Origin: Syntrophomonadaceae bacterium
GTDB taxonomy: Bacteria > Bacillota_D > Dethiobacteria > DTU022
Direction: 5' to 3'
Length of the DNA stretch: 15,054 bases
NCBI GenBank assembly: GCA_003564505.1
Contig: PXFD01000189.1
Location: forward strand, 1-15,054
In this document: positions 1 through 7,578 of the stretch, piece after piece
Position numbering within the stretch: the stretch's first letter is position 1
How the letters are laid out: each line of letters starts with the position of its first letter
The notes under the pieces: model-generated
The model's database searches: none
Told to the model about the DNA's origin: nothing
Seen by the model: the letters and a program-made list of their open reading frames with translations, nothing else
Made by a program: the position numbers and the translations under genes

Positions 1-151
1 AGGAAAAGATATCATTACTTACTGCAGCGTAGGCCTGCGATCTTACCTGGCCACCCGCATTCTTGCTCAAAATGGATTTACCAGGGTTCGTAACTTAAAT
101 GGCGGTTTCAGAATTTACCAGGCCTACTTGAATGAGATCTCGAAAAAATAA
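1..151 (+). CDS. Rhodanese-domain protein, C-terminal end (partial)
   Basis: The window opens inside a reading frame (codons from base 2) that ends at TAA 149-151 and gives about 49 residues. It reads ITYCSVGLRSYLATRIL, then NLNGGFRIYQAYL. The CxxGxR loop is the active-site loop of rhodanese (sulfurtransferase) domains; the catalytic Cys is at codon 23-25. The LATRILAQNGF and NLNGGF stretches match the rhodanese domain at the C-terminus of CoA-disulfide reductase/NADH oxidase-like flavoproteins, so the missing part may be such a flavoprotein. That identity is an inference because only the tail is visible; a stand-alone rhodanese is the alternative. A strong terminator follows 8 bases after the stop. 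Confidence 0.8.
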   Translation, partial: GKDIITYCSVGLRSYLATRILAQNGFTRVRNLNGGFRIYQAYLNEISKK

Positions 152-159
152 GAAAACAT

Positions 160-193
160 GGGGCACCCTAAAAGGGTGCCCCTGCTATTTTTA
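160..193. terminator. Rho-independent terminator, probably bidirectional
   Basis: A perfect 10-bp stem is formed by GGGGCACCCT at 160-169 and AGGGTGCCCC at 173-182, with a 3-base AAA loop. On the plus strand it is followed by a T-rich stretch ending in TTTTT (about 188-192), terminating the rhodanese gene. On the minus strand the downstream sequence (ATGTTTTC, then TTATTTTTTC) is also T-rich, so it can stop the converging beta-helix transcript whose gene ends at 223. Confidence 0.88.
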
Positions 194-222
194 AAACATC
201 TTTAACTTTTTATATTTCTACA

Positions 223-1941
223 TTAGTTATTCTCTTCATCTTCATTTCCTTCTTCGCTTTCAAGTTCTTCATCTTCTATATCTTCTATATCTTCTACATC
301 TTCAGGGATATTACCGCTGTATGTATTATCATCTGGATCCGCCAAGTCGATACTTGCATCACCGAAACCGATAAAAGCGCCGCCAATTTCAGCCTTATTA
401 TCAGTAAAATCATTTCCCATTAATGTAATAATTGACTCTTCAAAAGCAACAAGACCGCCACCAAACTCAACCGCTTCATTCGCGGTAAACGTATTGCCGG
501 TTATCTCAGCTACAGAACTCGCAACCAGAATTATGCCGCCACCTGATCCACCCTGAGCCTTATTTTCAACCAGGTTATTCCTGAACATATTCAAGGCAGA
601 CTGCTGAACAATAATTCCTCCACCGGTTCCAGCTTGATTGCCGCTAATTGTGTTATCTTCCAGCTGCACCGTGGATTCACCTCCGACAACCATACCGCCA
701 CCGGCCCGGCCGGCAGTGTTTTCATCAATAATATTGCCAATCAATTCCGGATTAGAACCGTTTAAAATAGCTATGCCGCCTCCATCCTGCTGAACAACAT
801 TGCCATATATATTGTTACTACTAATACTTGGTGAAGAATCATGAATATAAAGACCACCGCCACCTAAGATCACTGTGTTTTCAGAAATAATATTATCAAT
901 GATCGTAGCTTCCGATCCTTCGATCACTGCAATTCCACCGCCGCTTTCTTCGGAATAATTCCGGTTAATCTGATTATTACTGATCACCGGCGTTGACCCA
1001 CCGGTAACGGCAATACCGCCCCCGTAATTATTTGAAGTGTTTCGGCTGATATCATTACCATCTATTGTTGGTGAAGAGTCCACCATGGTAATGCCGCCAC
1101 CCGTCCAAAGAGAAGCATTATTGCGCATAATATTATCAGTAATGATCGGATCTGCTTTCCAAACAGAAATTGCCCCTCCACCGGTAGACGAATTGTTATG
1201 CATTTCATTTCCACTTATTGACGGTGCAGAGTCCATGTCTACCGCGATTGCTCCGCCCAGGAACCTGGCCCTGTTTTGTCGAAAAGTGTTTTCTTCAATG
1301 ATCGGATTTGATTCCCAGACAGAGATTCCGGCACCGCTATACGAGGTGTTATCCTCAAAAATGTTATACCGGATAACCGGGTTTGATTCATCCTTTACGG
1401 CGATACCACCACCATCAATGTCCACATTGTTACCGGAAATATTGTTATTCATTATTGTTGGAGAGCTGGAATTGGTAATGAAAACAGCTCCGCCAAAAAA
1501 GCCTTCGCTTACGACTTCTTCTCCTTCTTCTTCGTAACTAACCGAAGCACGGGTTCCCACTCCACTCGTCAGGGTAAAGCCCTGCAAAACAGCACCTTCA
1601 CCTTCACCACCCTGGAAGGTTACAACTGAGCCTCTCTTACGCCCATCGATAACAGTTTCGGACACAACCTCAGGATCTTCCGGGTCTGTACTTCTTACAG
1701 TAATATTTTTTCCCATGAAATCCAACTGCTCGTAATAAACTCCAGGCTCTACTATGATCATGTCACCATCTTCGGCCGCATCAATTGCTTCCTGAATAGT
1801 ACGATAATCTCCGGGAACTGTTATATGTGGGTTGTAAACTGATGTCACAAAAAAAACAGCTGCTGCAACCAAAACCAGGACTGCAACAACCACTCCTGCT
1901 ATCTTTAAAACGCGGGACTTGCTTCCGCCATTTTCACTCAT
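223..1941 (-). CDS. Membrane-anchored parallel beta-helix repeat protein (572 aa)
   Basis: Exported surface protein of unknown function. Residues 1-10 are short and polar, and 11-33 form one hydrophobic segment (membrane anchor or uncleaved signal). Residues 38-100 form the N-terminal cap typical of pectin-lyase-like/NosD beta-helices (TIQEAIDAAEDGD, then a GVYYEQLDF-type segment). From about 150 to 530 there are some 15 coils of 23-26 residues, each with a GGGI(A/S)V-like strand, an S-P-I/T turn and an N-N-I/F ladder, i.e. PbH1 repeats. The tail (about 546-572) is almost entirely Asp/Glu/Asn. ATG at 1941 is preceded by AAAGGAG. It lies 57 bases behind the paralogous gene ending at 1999, on the same strand, so co-transcription is likely. 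No catalytic residues of polysaccharide lyases could be assigned. The fold call is firm; ligand or substrate is unknown. Confidence 0.85.
   Translation of the reverse strand: MSENGGSKSRVLKIAGVVVAVLVLVAAAVFFVTSVYNPHITVPGDYRTIQEAIDAAEDGDMIIVEPGVYYEQLDFMGKNITVRSTDPEDPEVVSETVIDGRKRGSVVTFQGGEGEGAVLQGFTLTSGVGTRASVSYEEEGEEVVSEGFFGGAVFITNSSSPTIMNNNISGNNVDIDGGGIAVKDESNPVIRYNIFEDNTSYSGAGISVWESNPIIEENTFRQNRARFLGGAIAVDMDSAPSISGNEMHNNSSTGGGAISVWKADPIITDNIMRNNASLWTGGGITMVDSSPTIDGNDISRNTSNNYGGGIAVTGGSTPVISNNQINRNYSEESGGGIAVIEGSEATIIDNIISENTVILGGGGLYIHDSSPSISSNNIYGNVVQQDGGGIAILNGSNPELIGNIIDENTAGRAGGGMVVGGESTVQLEDNTISGNQAGTGGGIIVQQSALNMFRNNLVENKAQGGSGGGIILVASSVAEITGNTFTANEAVEFGGGLVAFEESIITLMGNDFTDNKAEIGGAFIGFGDASIDLADPDDNTYSGNIPEDVEDIEDIEDEELESEEGNEDEENN
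271..303. repeat. 9-base tandem repeat in the acidic tail codons
   Basis: ATCTTCTAT occurs at 271-279 and 280-288, ATCTTCTAC at 289-297, then a partial copy. On the coding (minus) strand it encodes reiterated Glu-Asp-Ile/Val. The unit is a multiple of three, so copy-number change would lengthen or shorten the acidic tail without breaking the frame. Confidence 0.75.
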
Positions 1942-1998
1942 TTTACTGCTCCTTTCAGCTGATGGAAATAATCAATTTTAGATACCTTCAGTTTAAGA

Positions 1999-3360
1999 TC
2001 ATTCATAAACAAGATCGTCAGGGTTATTTCGCTGGTAACTATTATCATCAGGATCATTTAAGTCAAGCTCCGAATCTGCCGACACCCAGATAGCGCCTCC
2101 ACCTTCGGGTCCCTGGGCATCATTGCCTTCGAAACTGTTTAATCTAAAAATCGGGGAAGAATTATATACTGCAGCTCCTCCACCCAGATGATCGGATATG
2201 TTTTCAGAAAAAACATTATTTTCAACATTAGGTGATGAACCTTCCATATAAAGACCTCCACCGGCGATTGCAGCTAAATTCTCACTTATGGTGTTGCCGG
2301 TAATTCTCAAGGCAGTAGTTAGGGAGTTAACAATAAATATTCCAGCTCCGTTAGCTGCTCGGTTTCTGGAGATAGTATTACCATCAAGCAGTGGCTCAGA
2401 TTCTTCAATCAAAATACCCCCGCCATTTCGCTCGGCTGAATTACCGACAACAGTGTTGCCCTGGATAGTCGGCGTGGAATCTACAGCTACGACAATACCT
2501 CCACCCAACCTTTCAGCTACATTATCTGCGATGCGATTATCTATAATAGTAGGAGATGAATTGGAAATTATCACCATGCCACTACCCATCTCTGCGCGAT
2601 TCCGGACAATCCTGTTCCCCTCAATATGGGGAGATGATTCTTCGATAAACAGGCCGCCCCCAAGAAAACCGGCGTTCCCAATAATAGTATTGTTAATGAT
2701 TGTGGGAGATGAATCAAAAATTGCCATTCCGGCTCCAAATTCAGCATTGTTATCTTCTATCACACATTTCTCTATGACTGGATTACTACCACCGGATATA
2801 ACAATACCGCTTCCTCGGGTTACTGTTACGCCCTTTAAAACTGCATTTTCAGTTTCACCGCTGCGAAAAGAAACCACCGAACCACTGCCACCACCATCAA
2901 TGATGGTTTGATCAACAACATCAGGGTCGTCAGGGTCAATACTGCGTATTGTAATACTTTTTCCGTTGAAGTCTATATTCTCTCTATAGGTGCCAACGTC
3001 AATTACTATTTCATCACCGTCATCAGCAGCATCTATTGCTTCCTGGATAGTGTCATACCTGTCAGGAACAGTAACTCCTGAGTCACCAAGTGCAAAAATT
3101 GCAGAAACTGCAGCAACAATAACTACAACTGCAACCACTGCAATTACAGCATACATCACTTTGCTAACGCCACCGGTGGCTGGTTTTTCACCTTCACCTT
3201 CTTTTTCTTCCCTTTTTCTTGATTCACTTTCTTTATATTGTGGTTCATCAATAATCTTATTAGAACTTTCCGGTTCATCTTCCGGAACATGCCCGCAATA
3301 GGGACAAAACTCATATTCAGTTTTGTCATAACCCATGCCACAACTCTTACAATCTATCAT
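1999..3360 (-). CDS. Zinc-ribbon / TM / parallel beta-helix protein (453 aa)
   Basis: Three parts are visible. Residues 1-24 are a zinc ribbon with CxxC pairs C4/C7 and C19/C22 (ending CPYCGH). Residues 27-66 are a highly charged linker. Residues 67-91 are a single hydrophobic span, followed by an extracytoplasmic beta-helix. The helix begins with a cap closely matching that of the downstream gene (TIQEAIDAADDGD, then ENIDFNGKSITIRS) and has about nine coils carrying GGG/GAG-I-x-V strands. The C-terminal cap contains DPDDNSY, matching DPDDNTY in the paralogue. With no cleavable signal ahead of the ribbon, the expected topology is ribbon in the cytoplasm and helix outside. ATG at 3360 follows GAGGGG. 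Function is unknown; a zinc-ribbon/TM/sensor-like exodomain layout is common in Bacillota but does not fix a role. Confidence 0.85.
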   Translation of the reverse strand: MIDCKSCGMGYDKTEYEFCPYCGHVPEDEPESSNKIIDEPQYKESESRKREEKEGEGEKPATGGVSKVMYAVIAVVAVVVIVAAVSAIFALGDSGVTVPDRYDTIQEAIDAADDGDEIVIDVGTYRENIDFNGKSITIRSIDPDDPDVVDQTIIDGGGSGSVVSFRSGETENAVLKGVTVTRGSGIVISGGSNPVIEKCVIEDNNAEFGAGMAIFDSSPTIINNTIIGNAGFLGGGLFIEESSPHIEGNRIVRNRAEMGSGMVIISNSSPTIIDNRIADNVAERLGGGIVVAVDSTPTIQGNTVVGNSAERNGGGILIEESEPLLDGNTISRNRAANGAGIFIVNSLTTALRITGNTISENLAAIAGGGLYMEGSSPNVENNVFSENISDHLGGGAAVYNSSPIFRLNSFEGNDAQGPEGGGAIWVSADSELDLNDPDDNSYQRNNPDDLVYE

Positions 3361-3496
3361 TATATTACCCCTCTCAAACTTTTATCCCGATCTGTACAGG
3401 TAATTTATATGAAACAAACTTTTTTATCATTCACTTATATTAACACGTAAGTCAGCTATAAAACAAGAGGTTTTGGAAATGAATAAACCCTAATAA

Positions 3497-3532
3497 AGGC
3501 CATCTCCACAATTGCTTGCGGTAAGACGGCCT
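3497..3532 (-). terminator. GNRA-capped hairpin behind the lipoprotein gene
   Basis: Read on the minus strand, AGGCCGTCT pairs with AGATGGCCT (9 bp including one G-T wobble). After a two-base TA bulge, CCGCAA pairs with TTGTGG (6 bp including one G-T wobble) around a GCAA tetraloop. It starts 25 bases after the lipoprotein gene's stop. The following sequence (TTATTAGGGTTTATT) is only weakly T-rich, so it may be a weak terminator or an RNA-stabilising 3' structure. The wobble pairs form only on the minus-strand RNA, which supports that orientation. Confidence 0.5.
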
Positions 3533-3557
3533 GCTTAATTTGCATGTTTCAAAATGG

Positions 3558-4484
3558 CTATCTTTCTGTTAGTGTCTCCAGTAGTGGTCGGTGAGAATCG
3601 ACACTATAGGTAAAAATGACTTCTGCCCCTTCGTCAAATTCTTCAATATTGATGGCATCACCTATAGTAAAAGCCTGGACATACCGGATTTCAATCGATT
3701 GGCTGTCTATATGACCAACCAGCGTACCGTGCATTACTTCACCTTCTATATATTCATCAACTGCTTCTATCCAATCTATAACAGCTCTCTGACCGGTTTC
3801 AGTAAAAGTAAAAGCTACCAGGGACCCATCTTCAATACCTTCAATATTTACATCTTCGTCCAGCATAAAGGCCCTGTAAACCTCAATTTCAACTGAGCGC
3901 GAATCAATTAATCCGATTAGGGTGCCTTCTCCGGCAAGAACCATATCGATTTCCTCTTCTTCCGGAGCTTTAATCACTTCGATTGATTTAAGAATGGGCC
4001 TTGCTGCATCTTCACTATAAGTAAACTTTATCTTGGAGCCATCTTCAATGTTTTCGACACTGAGACCTTCTCCAATAGCATATGCTGCAGGCTCTCCATT
4101 TACTTCAATCTCCACAGAATTCATATCTATCTGCCCTACATATATCCCTTCTCCCTGGATTACTTCCTTTTCTTCAACTCCGAGTACTTCTATTGATTGC
4201 AGCAAAGGACGTTCTTCATCTTCAATATATGTAATAGCGACTTCCGATCCATCAGGAATTCCACTCAAATCAATTCCATCTCCAATGGCAAAAGCTCTTG
4301 TCTCTCCAGCCATTTCTATTTCTACCGACTGGCTATCAATTTGTCCGATATAAATACCTCTGCCTTCGAAGACAGTTCTTTCTTCAGCAACTTCTGCCTC
4401 CATTTCACCGCCTCCACAGCCGGTAATAATAAAGACAGCAATAACCAGTGAAGTAAAAGCAAGACCCCAATTTTTACTTAGCAT
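3558..4484 (-). CDS. Lipoprotein with four internal ~58-residue repeats (308 aa)
   Basis: The first 22 residues are a lipoprotein signal peptide with lipobox ITGC (Cys23), followed by GGG and an acidic spacer, so the mature protein should be lipid-anchored on the outer face of the cytoplasmic membrane. The rest is four repeats, at about 42-100, 112-170, 186-240 and 252-305. Each follows the pattern G-x-G/L-x-x-G-x-I-D-S-x-S-V/I-E-I, an Ala-Phe-x-I-G/D strand, then DGS/EGA-x-V-x-F-T-Y and a closing R-P-L-L-x-x-I-E. The first two copies include an extra turn (AGETR, NGEPA) absent from the last two. The pattern suggests small beta-rich modules. ATG at 4484 is preceded by GAAGGGAG. I do not recognise the family. 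It is on the same strand as the two beta-helix genes, 197 bases upstream of them, with a hairpin between. Confidence 0.85.
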   Translation of the reverse strand: MLSKNWGLAFTSLVIAVFIITGCGGGEMEAEVAEERTVFEGRGIYIGQIDSQSVEIEMAGETRAFAIGDGIDLSGIPDGSEVAITYIEDEERPLLQSIEVLGVEEKEVIQGEGIYVGQIDMNSVEIEVNGEPAAYAIGEGLSVENIEDGSKIKFTYSEDAARPILKSIEVIKAPEEEEIDMVLAGEGTLIGLIDSRSVEIEVYRAFMLDEDVNIEGIEDGSLVAFTFTETGQRAVIDWIEAVDEYIEGEVMHGTLVGHIDSQSIEIRYVQAFTIGDAINIEEFDEGAEVIFTYSVDSHRPLLETLTER

Positions 4485-4838
4485 TTGACATTTCTCCCTT
4501 CAATCTCCCTTTTAACCTGAATATCTTTGTATTAATCAGACCAATATGTATTATATCCGGTTCCACTGCTGGATAATATCCATTAATCTTGGTTGAAAAG
4601 CCTGCTAGCCTGATCTTTCTGAACGCCATATGATGCACGAACAATAGCTATTTAACATAATTATACCTTCTGACTTAATAAAAAGAAATCCTTTAAAGTC
4701 TTTTCATTTTAAACTTGCCTTTACTGCGAAATGCAGCAGATCTCGAAAGCTTTCCATGCATTATACATTATTGTGCTTAAAGGAATTTTTCATTAATTAG
4801 AGAATAGTTATAAAATATATTTATGGAGGGATGCAATA
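4485..4838. other. Divergent AT-rich intergenic region (354 bases)
   Basis: This separates the minus-strand lipoprotein gene from the plus-strand DUF523 gene and holds no convincing small reading frame or RNA gene. On the minus strand there are two exact TATAAT hexamers (4660-4665 and 4550-4555), neither with a good -35 at the usual distance, so the lipoprotein promoter is not settled. A short perfect palindrome, GGATAATATCC, lies at 4571-4581. The plus-strand promoter candidate is listed separately. Confidence 0.6.
4787..4814 (+). promoter_or_regulatory. Candidate sigma-A promoter of the DUF523-DUF1722 gene
   Basis: TTTTCA at 4787-4792 and TATAAA at 4809-4814 are separated by 16 bases. The -10 box lies 24 bases before the ATG, so the leader would be short. 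The GGAGGG ribosome binding site is at 4825-4830, eight bases before ATG 4839. The -35 is a 4-of-6 match, so this is tentative. Confidence 0.35.
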
Positions 4839-5789
4839 ATGCAGGGAAAAATCCGCGTTGGTGTTAGTTCATGCCTGCTTGGCAATCCGGTTCGTTATGA
4901 TGGCGGCCACAAACATGACCGTTACATAACAAATACCCTCGGAAAATACTTCGATTTTGTCCCAGTCTGTCCGGAAGTAGAATGCGGATTACCAATACCG
5001 AGAGAAGCTATGCGCTTGCTAGGAGATCCGGAAACTCCGCGCCTGGTTACATCAAGAAGCGGAATAGATCTTACCGAAAAGATGCTCAGTTATTGCCATG
5101 CCCGGGTTAGAGAACTGGAAAAGAATGATCTTTGCGCTTTCATTTTTAAGAAAGACTCTCCCAGCTCAGGCCTGCACAAAGTTAAGGTCTATCATGAATC
5201 CGGTCATTCACAAAAAAATGGACGTGGTTTTTTTCCCGCAGCATTTACCGATCACTTCCCACTGCTGCCGGTTGAAGAGGAGGGTCGACTGAATGATCCC
5301 GGATTACGTGAAAATTTTATTGAAAAAGTTTTTTGTTATTACCGCTGGAAAAATTTTCTGCAGCAAAAACCAGATTATAAATCACTAATTAATTTTCACA
5401 CCAGCCATAAACTGCAACTGATGTCTCACAGTCCTAAACACCTGTCAAAAATGGGCAAACTGGTTGCAGCAGGCAAGGATATCCCTGAAGAAAAACTGCT
5501 GACAGAATATCAGTTCGACCTGATGGAAGCCATGTCATTAAAAGCCACCGTTAAGAAGAATGTTAACGTCCTTTATCATATTGCAGGCCACTTCAAAAAG
5601 TTGATCAGCAGCGACGAAAAAAATGAACTGATCTCATTAATTGAAAGTTATGCAAACCACACATCACCACTAGTTGTTCCTTTAACCCTGACCAATCACT
5701 TTATCAGGAAATATGATGCATCTTATTTGCAAAATCAAACTTACCTGGAACCTCATCCGTCAGAATTAATGCTGCGAAACCAGGTTTAG
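4839..5789 (+). CDS. DUF523-DUF1722 fusion protein (YbgA/TudS-like)
   Basis: Two-domain cytoplasmic protein of 316 residues. DUF523 (about 4-157) shows SSCLLGNPVRYDGG (Cys12), PVCPEVECG with PIPRE (Cys44, Cys49) and the KKDSPSSG loop (107-111). DUF1722 (about 185-305) shows FHTSHKLQLMSHSPKH, an NVLYHIAGHFKK segment, and a PLVVPLTLTNHF / LEPHPSEL ending. Stand-alone DUF523 proteins include the [4Fe-4S] thiouracil desulfurase TudS; in that protein, as I recall, one cluster ligand is the Cys of SPSCG. Here that position is Ser110, with Cys49 and Cys99 nearby as possible substitutes. The fused form is widespread, sometimes near photolyase genes, and has no firmly assigned reaction. fakA follows 85 bases downstream on the same strand and may be co-transcribed. 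Family call is sure; enzymatic role is not. Confidence 0.88.
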   Translation: MQGKIRVGVSSCLLGNPVRYDGGHKHDRYITNTLGKYFDFVPVCPEVECGLPIPREAMRLLGDPETPRLVTSRSGIDLTEKMLSYCHARVRELEKNDLCAFIFKKDSPSSGLHKVKVYHESGHSQKNGRGFFPAAFTDHFPLLPVEEEGRLNDPGLRENFIEKVFCYYRWKNFLQQKPDYKSLINFHTSHKLQLMSHSPKHLSKMGKLVAAGKDIPEEKLLTEYQFDLMEAMSLKATVKKNVNVLYHIAGHFKKLISSDEKNELISLIESYANHTSPLVVPLTLTNHFIRKYDASYLQNQTYLEPHPSELMLRNQV

Positions 5790-5874
5790 GCATATCTATT
5801 TATTAGCTTTTCGAAACAATTTATGTTATTATTCAGCATAGTAAGAATGATTATCTTTAACAGGAGAATTCACT

Positions 5875-7560
5875 GTGAACACTGCTTCTAAATCAAGCTT
5901 AAAAGATACCCTTCATGTAAATGACTTTAAAAGAATGATCATTGGCGCCAACTACTTTTTTGAACGGGAAGTAGAAAAAATTAATGCCCTAAATGTTTTC
6001 CCTGTTCCAGATGGTGATACCGGGACAAATATGATTATGACCCTAAAAGCTGCCACAGAAGGTTCAATGGAATACAAGGGTAGCTCAGTAGGGGAGCTTT
6101 CAGAGATTGTCGCTTCCAGGGCCCTGATGGGTGCGCGGGGCAATTCCGGAGTAATCTTATCACAAATCCTGCGGGGTATTGCCCGGGGATTAAGAAAAAA
6201 AGAATATATAACACCCGGTGAGCTGAGTAAGGCTTTCCAGTATGGTGTTGTTTATGCTTACAGGGCTGTGTCTAAACCGGTCGAAGGAACTATTCTTACT
6301 GTAGCAAGAGAAATGGCCCGCGGCATCCGCTCTGCTTCCCGGCAGGGAGAAAACCTTAACAACAGTATCGAGGCTGCTATTAAAAATGGCAAAAGCGCTT
6401 TAGCCCGAACCACTGATATGCTGCCCGCTCTTAAAGAAGCGGGCGTAGTTGACGCAGGGGGCCTGGGACTTCTGGTTTTCGTGGAAGGATGCCTGTATGC
6501 CTTAAAACGCTCAATGTCTGACGTGATTCACTATAAGGATATGAATAACCTTGAAGAGTCAGAACCGCTTATTGCTGCGACAACAAGCTTTACAGAAATA
6601 ACTTCTCTAGATTTCCCATACTGTACCGAGCTAATAGTCAAGTCAGATGAAGGGGCTTTTCATAAGCTTAAGGATGAGTTGACTTCACTGGGCGAATCAC
6701 TGCTCTTTGCTGAAGATGGAAAAGTAGCCAAAGTTCATATTCACACTGCAAACCCTGGCCTTGTTCTGGAAAAAGCCCAGCAATATGGAACCTTACACGA
6801 CTTAAAAATTGACAATATGCTTGATCAGCAAAAGGAAAAAAATGCCGGAGACAGCAAGGTAGAAAGTTCTATTATCCTACCCGGTCCTGAAAAGATGGAA
6901 CCTGGATTAACCGGAATTATTTCGGTTTCTTTTGGCGAGGGATTCCGGGAAATATTTCTAAGCCTGGGTACAGATGAAATTGTTTTCGGTGGGCAAACCA
7001 TGAATCCTAATGTTGAAGACTTACTCAGTGCTGTAGAAAACCTGGACCAGGAGTCAGCCATTATACTTCCTAATAATAAAAATATTATCATGGTTGCAGA
7101 ACAGGTTAAAGCTTTATCCGGCAAAAGGGTAGAGGTGCTTGAAACCAGAACTCTTCCCGAAGGATTAGCCGCGCTGCTCTCTTACAACCCCAACCTGCAA
7201 ATCGAGGAAAACCTTGAAACCATGAGAGAAAGCATCAGCAAGGTAACAACCGCCCTTTTAACTTACGCAACCAGGGATGCTGTAATCCAGGGTGAAACCA
7301 TAAAATATGGACAGTTCCTGGGACTGTGCGGAGAAGATATTATCACATCAAGGAATAAACTTGACCAGGCAGCTTTAGACCTGGCCCGTGCGGCAGCAGA
7401 CCAGGGTAAAGATATAATCACCATTTTTTACGGACAGGATGTTGAACGAAAAGATGCTTCAGCCCTGGCAAAAATAATAGCCGAAGAATATCCAGATCTT
7501 GAAATAGAACTGCAATACGGGGGTCAACCGATCTATTATTATATTTTTTCAGTTGAATGA
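5875..7560 (+). CDS. fakA: Fatty acid kinase ATP-binding subunit FakA (DAK2/YloV family)
   Basis: FakA phosphorylates fatty acids held by a FakB (DegV) carrier, feeding acyl-phosphate into membrane lipid synthesis. The 561-residue length is normal for the family. The N-terminal DhaL/DAK2 kinase domain (about 10-210) has NVFPVPDGDTGTNM (40-53; Asp46 and Asp48 are the expected Mg-ATP ligands), GARGNSGVILSQ (86-97) and VDAGGLG (192-198). A middle linker domain follows, then a C-terminal DegV-like domain (about 325-561). The start is GTG at 5875, chosen because AGGAG (5862-5866) sits eight bases upstream. In many Bacillota fakA follows an asp23-family gene; here the neighbour is the DUF523 gene instead. 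No fakB is in the window. The gene ends 18 bases from the converging zur stop, and I see no clear hairpin between them. Confidence 0.93.
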   Translation: MNTASKSSLKDTLHVNDFKRMIIGANYFFEREVEKINALNVFPVPDGDTGTNMIMTLKAATEGSMEYKGSSVGELSEIVASRALMGARGNSGVILSQILRGIARGLRKKEYITPGELSKAFQYGVVYAYRAVSKPVEGTILTVAREMARGIRSASRQGENLNNSIEAAIKNGKSALARTTDMLPALKEAGVVDAGGLGLLVFVEGCLYALKRSMSDVIHYKDMNNLEESEPLIAATTSFTEITSLDFPYCTELIVKSDEGAFHKLKDELTSLGESLLFAEDGKVAKVHIHTANPGLVLEKAQQYGTLHDLKIDNMLDQQKEKNAGDSKVESSIILPGPEKMEPGLTGIISVSFGEGFREIFLSLGTDEIVFGGQTMNPNVEDLLSAVENLDQESAIILPNNKNIIMVAEQVKALSGKRVEVLETRTLPEGLAALLSYNPNLQIEENLETMRESISKVTTALLTYATRDAVIQGETIKYGQFLGLCGEDIITSRNKLDQAALDLARAAADQGKDIITIFYGQDVERKDASALAKIIAEEYPDLEIELQYGGQPIYYYIFSVE

Positions 7561-7578
7561 AGCTGAAGTAATAACAGC

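Noticed and set aside
450..1500. Regularly spaced similar DNA segments, superficially CRISPR-like
   Set aside because: The period is about 70-75 bases, the copies are degenerate, and they encode successive beta-helix coils in one open frame; there are no constant repeats with unique spacers and no cas genes.
1037..1537. 166-residue plus-strand reading frame
   Set aside because: It is an antisense shadow of the 572-residue beta-helix gene, with the same periodicity and no independent start signal.
2288..2911. 207-residue plus-strand reading frame opposite the beta-helix gene
   Set aside because: It is the antisense shadow of the repetitive zinc-ribbon/beta-helix gene; the Pro/Ile/Ser-rich pattern mirrors its Gly/Asn/Ile codons, and it has no ribosome binding site or family motif.
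4571..4581. Perfect 11-base palindrome GGATAATATCC
   Set aside because: It is short, AT-rich, single-copy as far as I can see, and not placed on a convincing promoter, so it could easily be chance.
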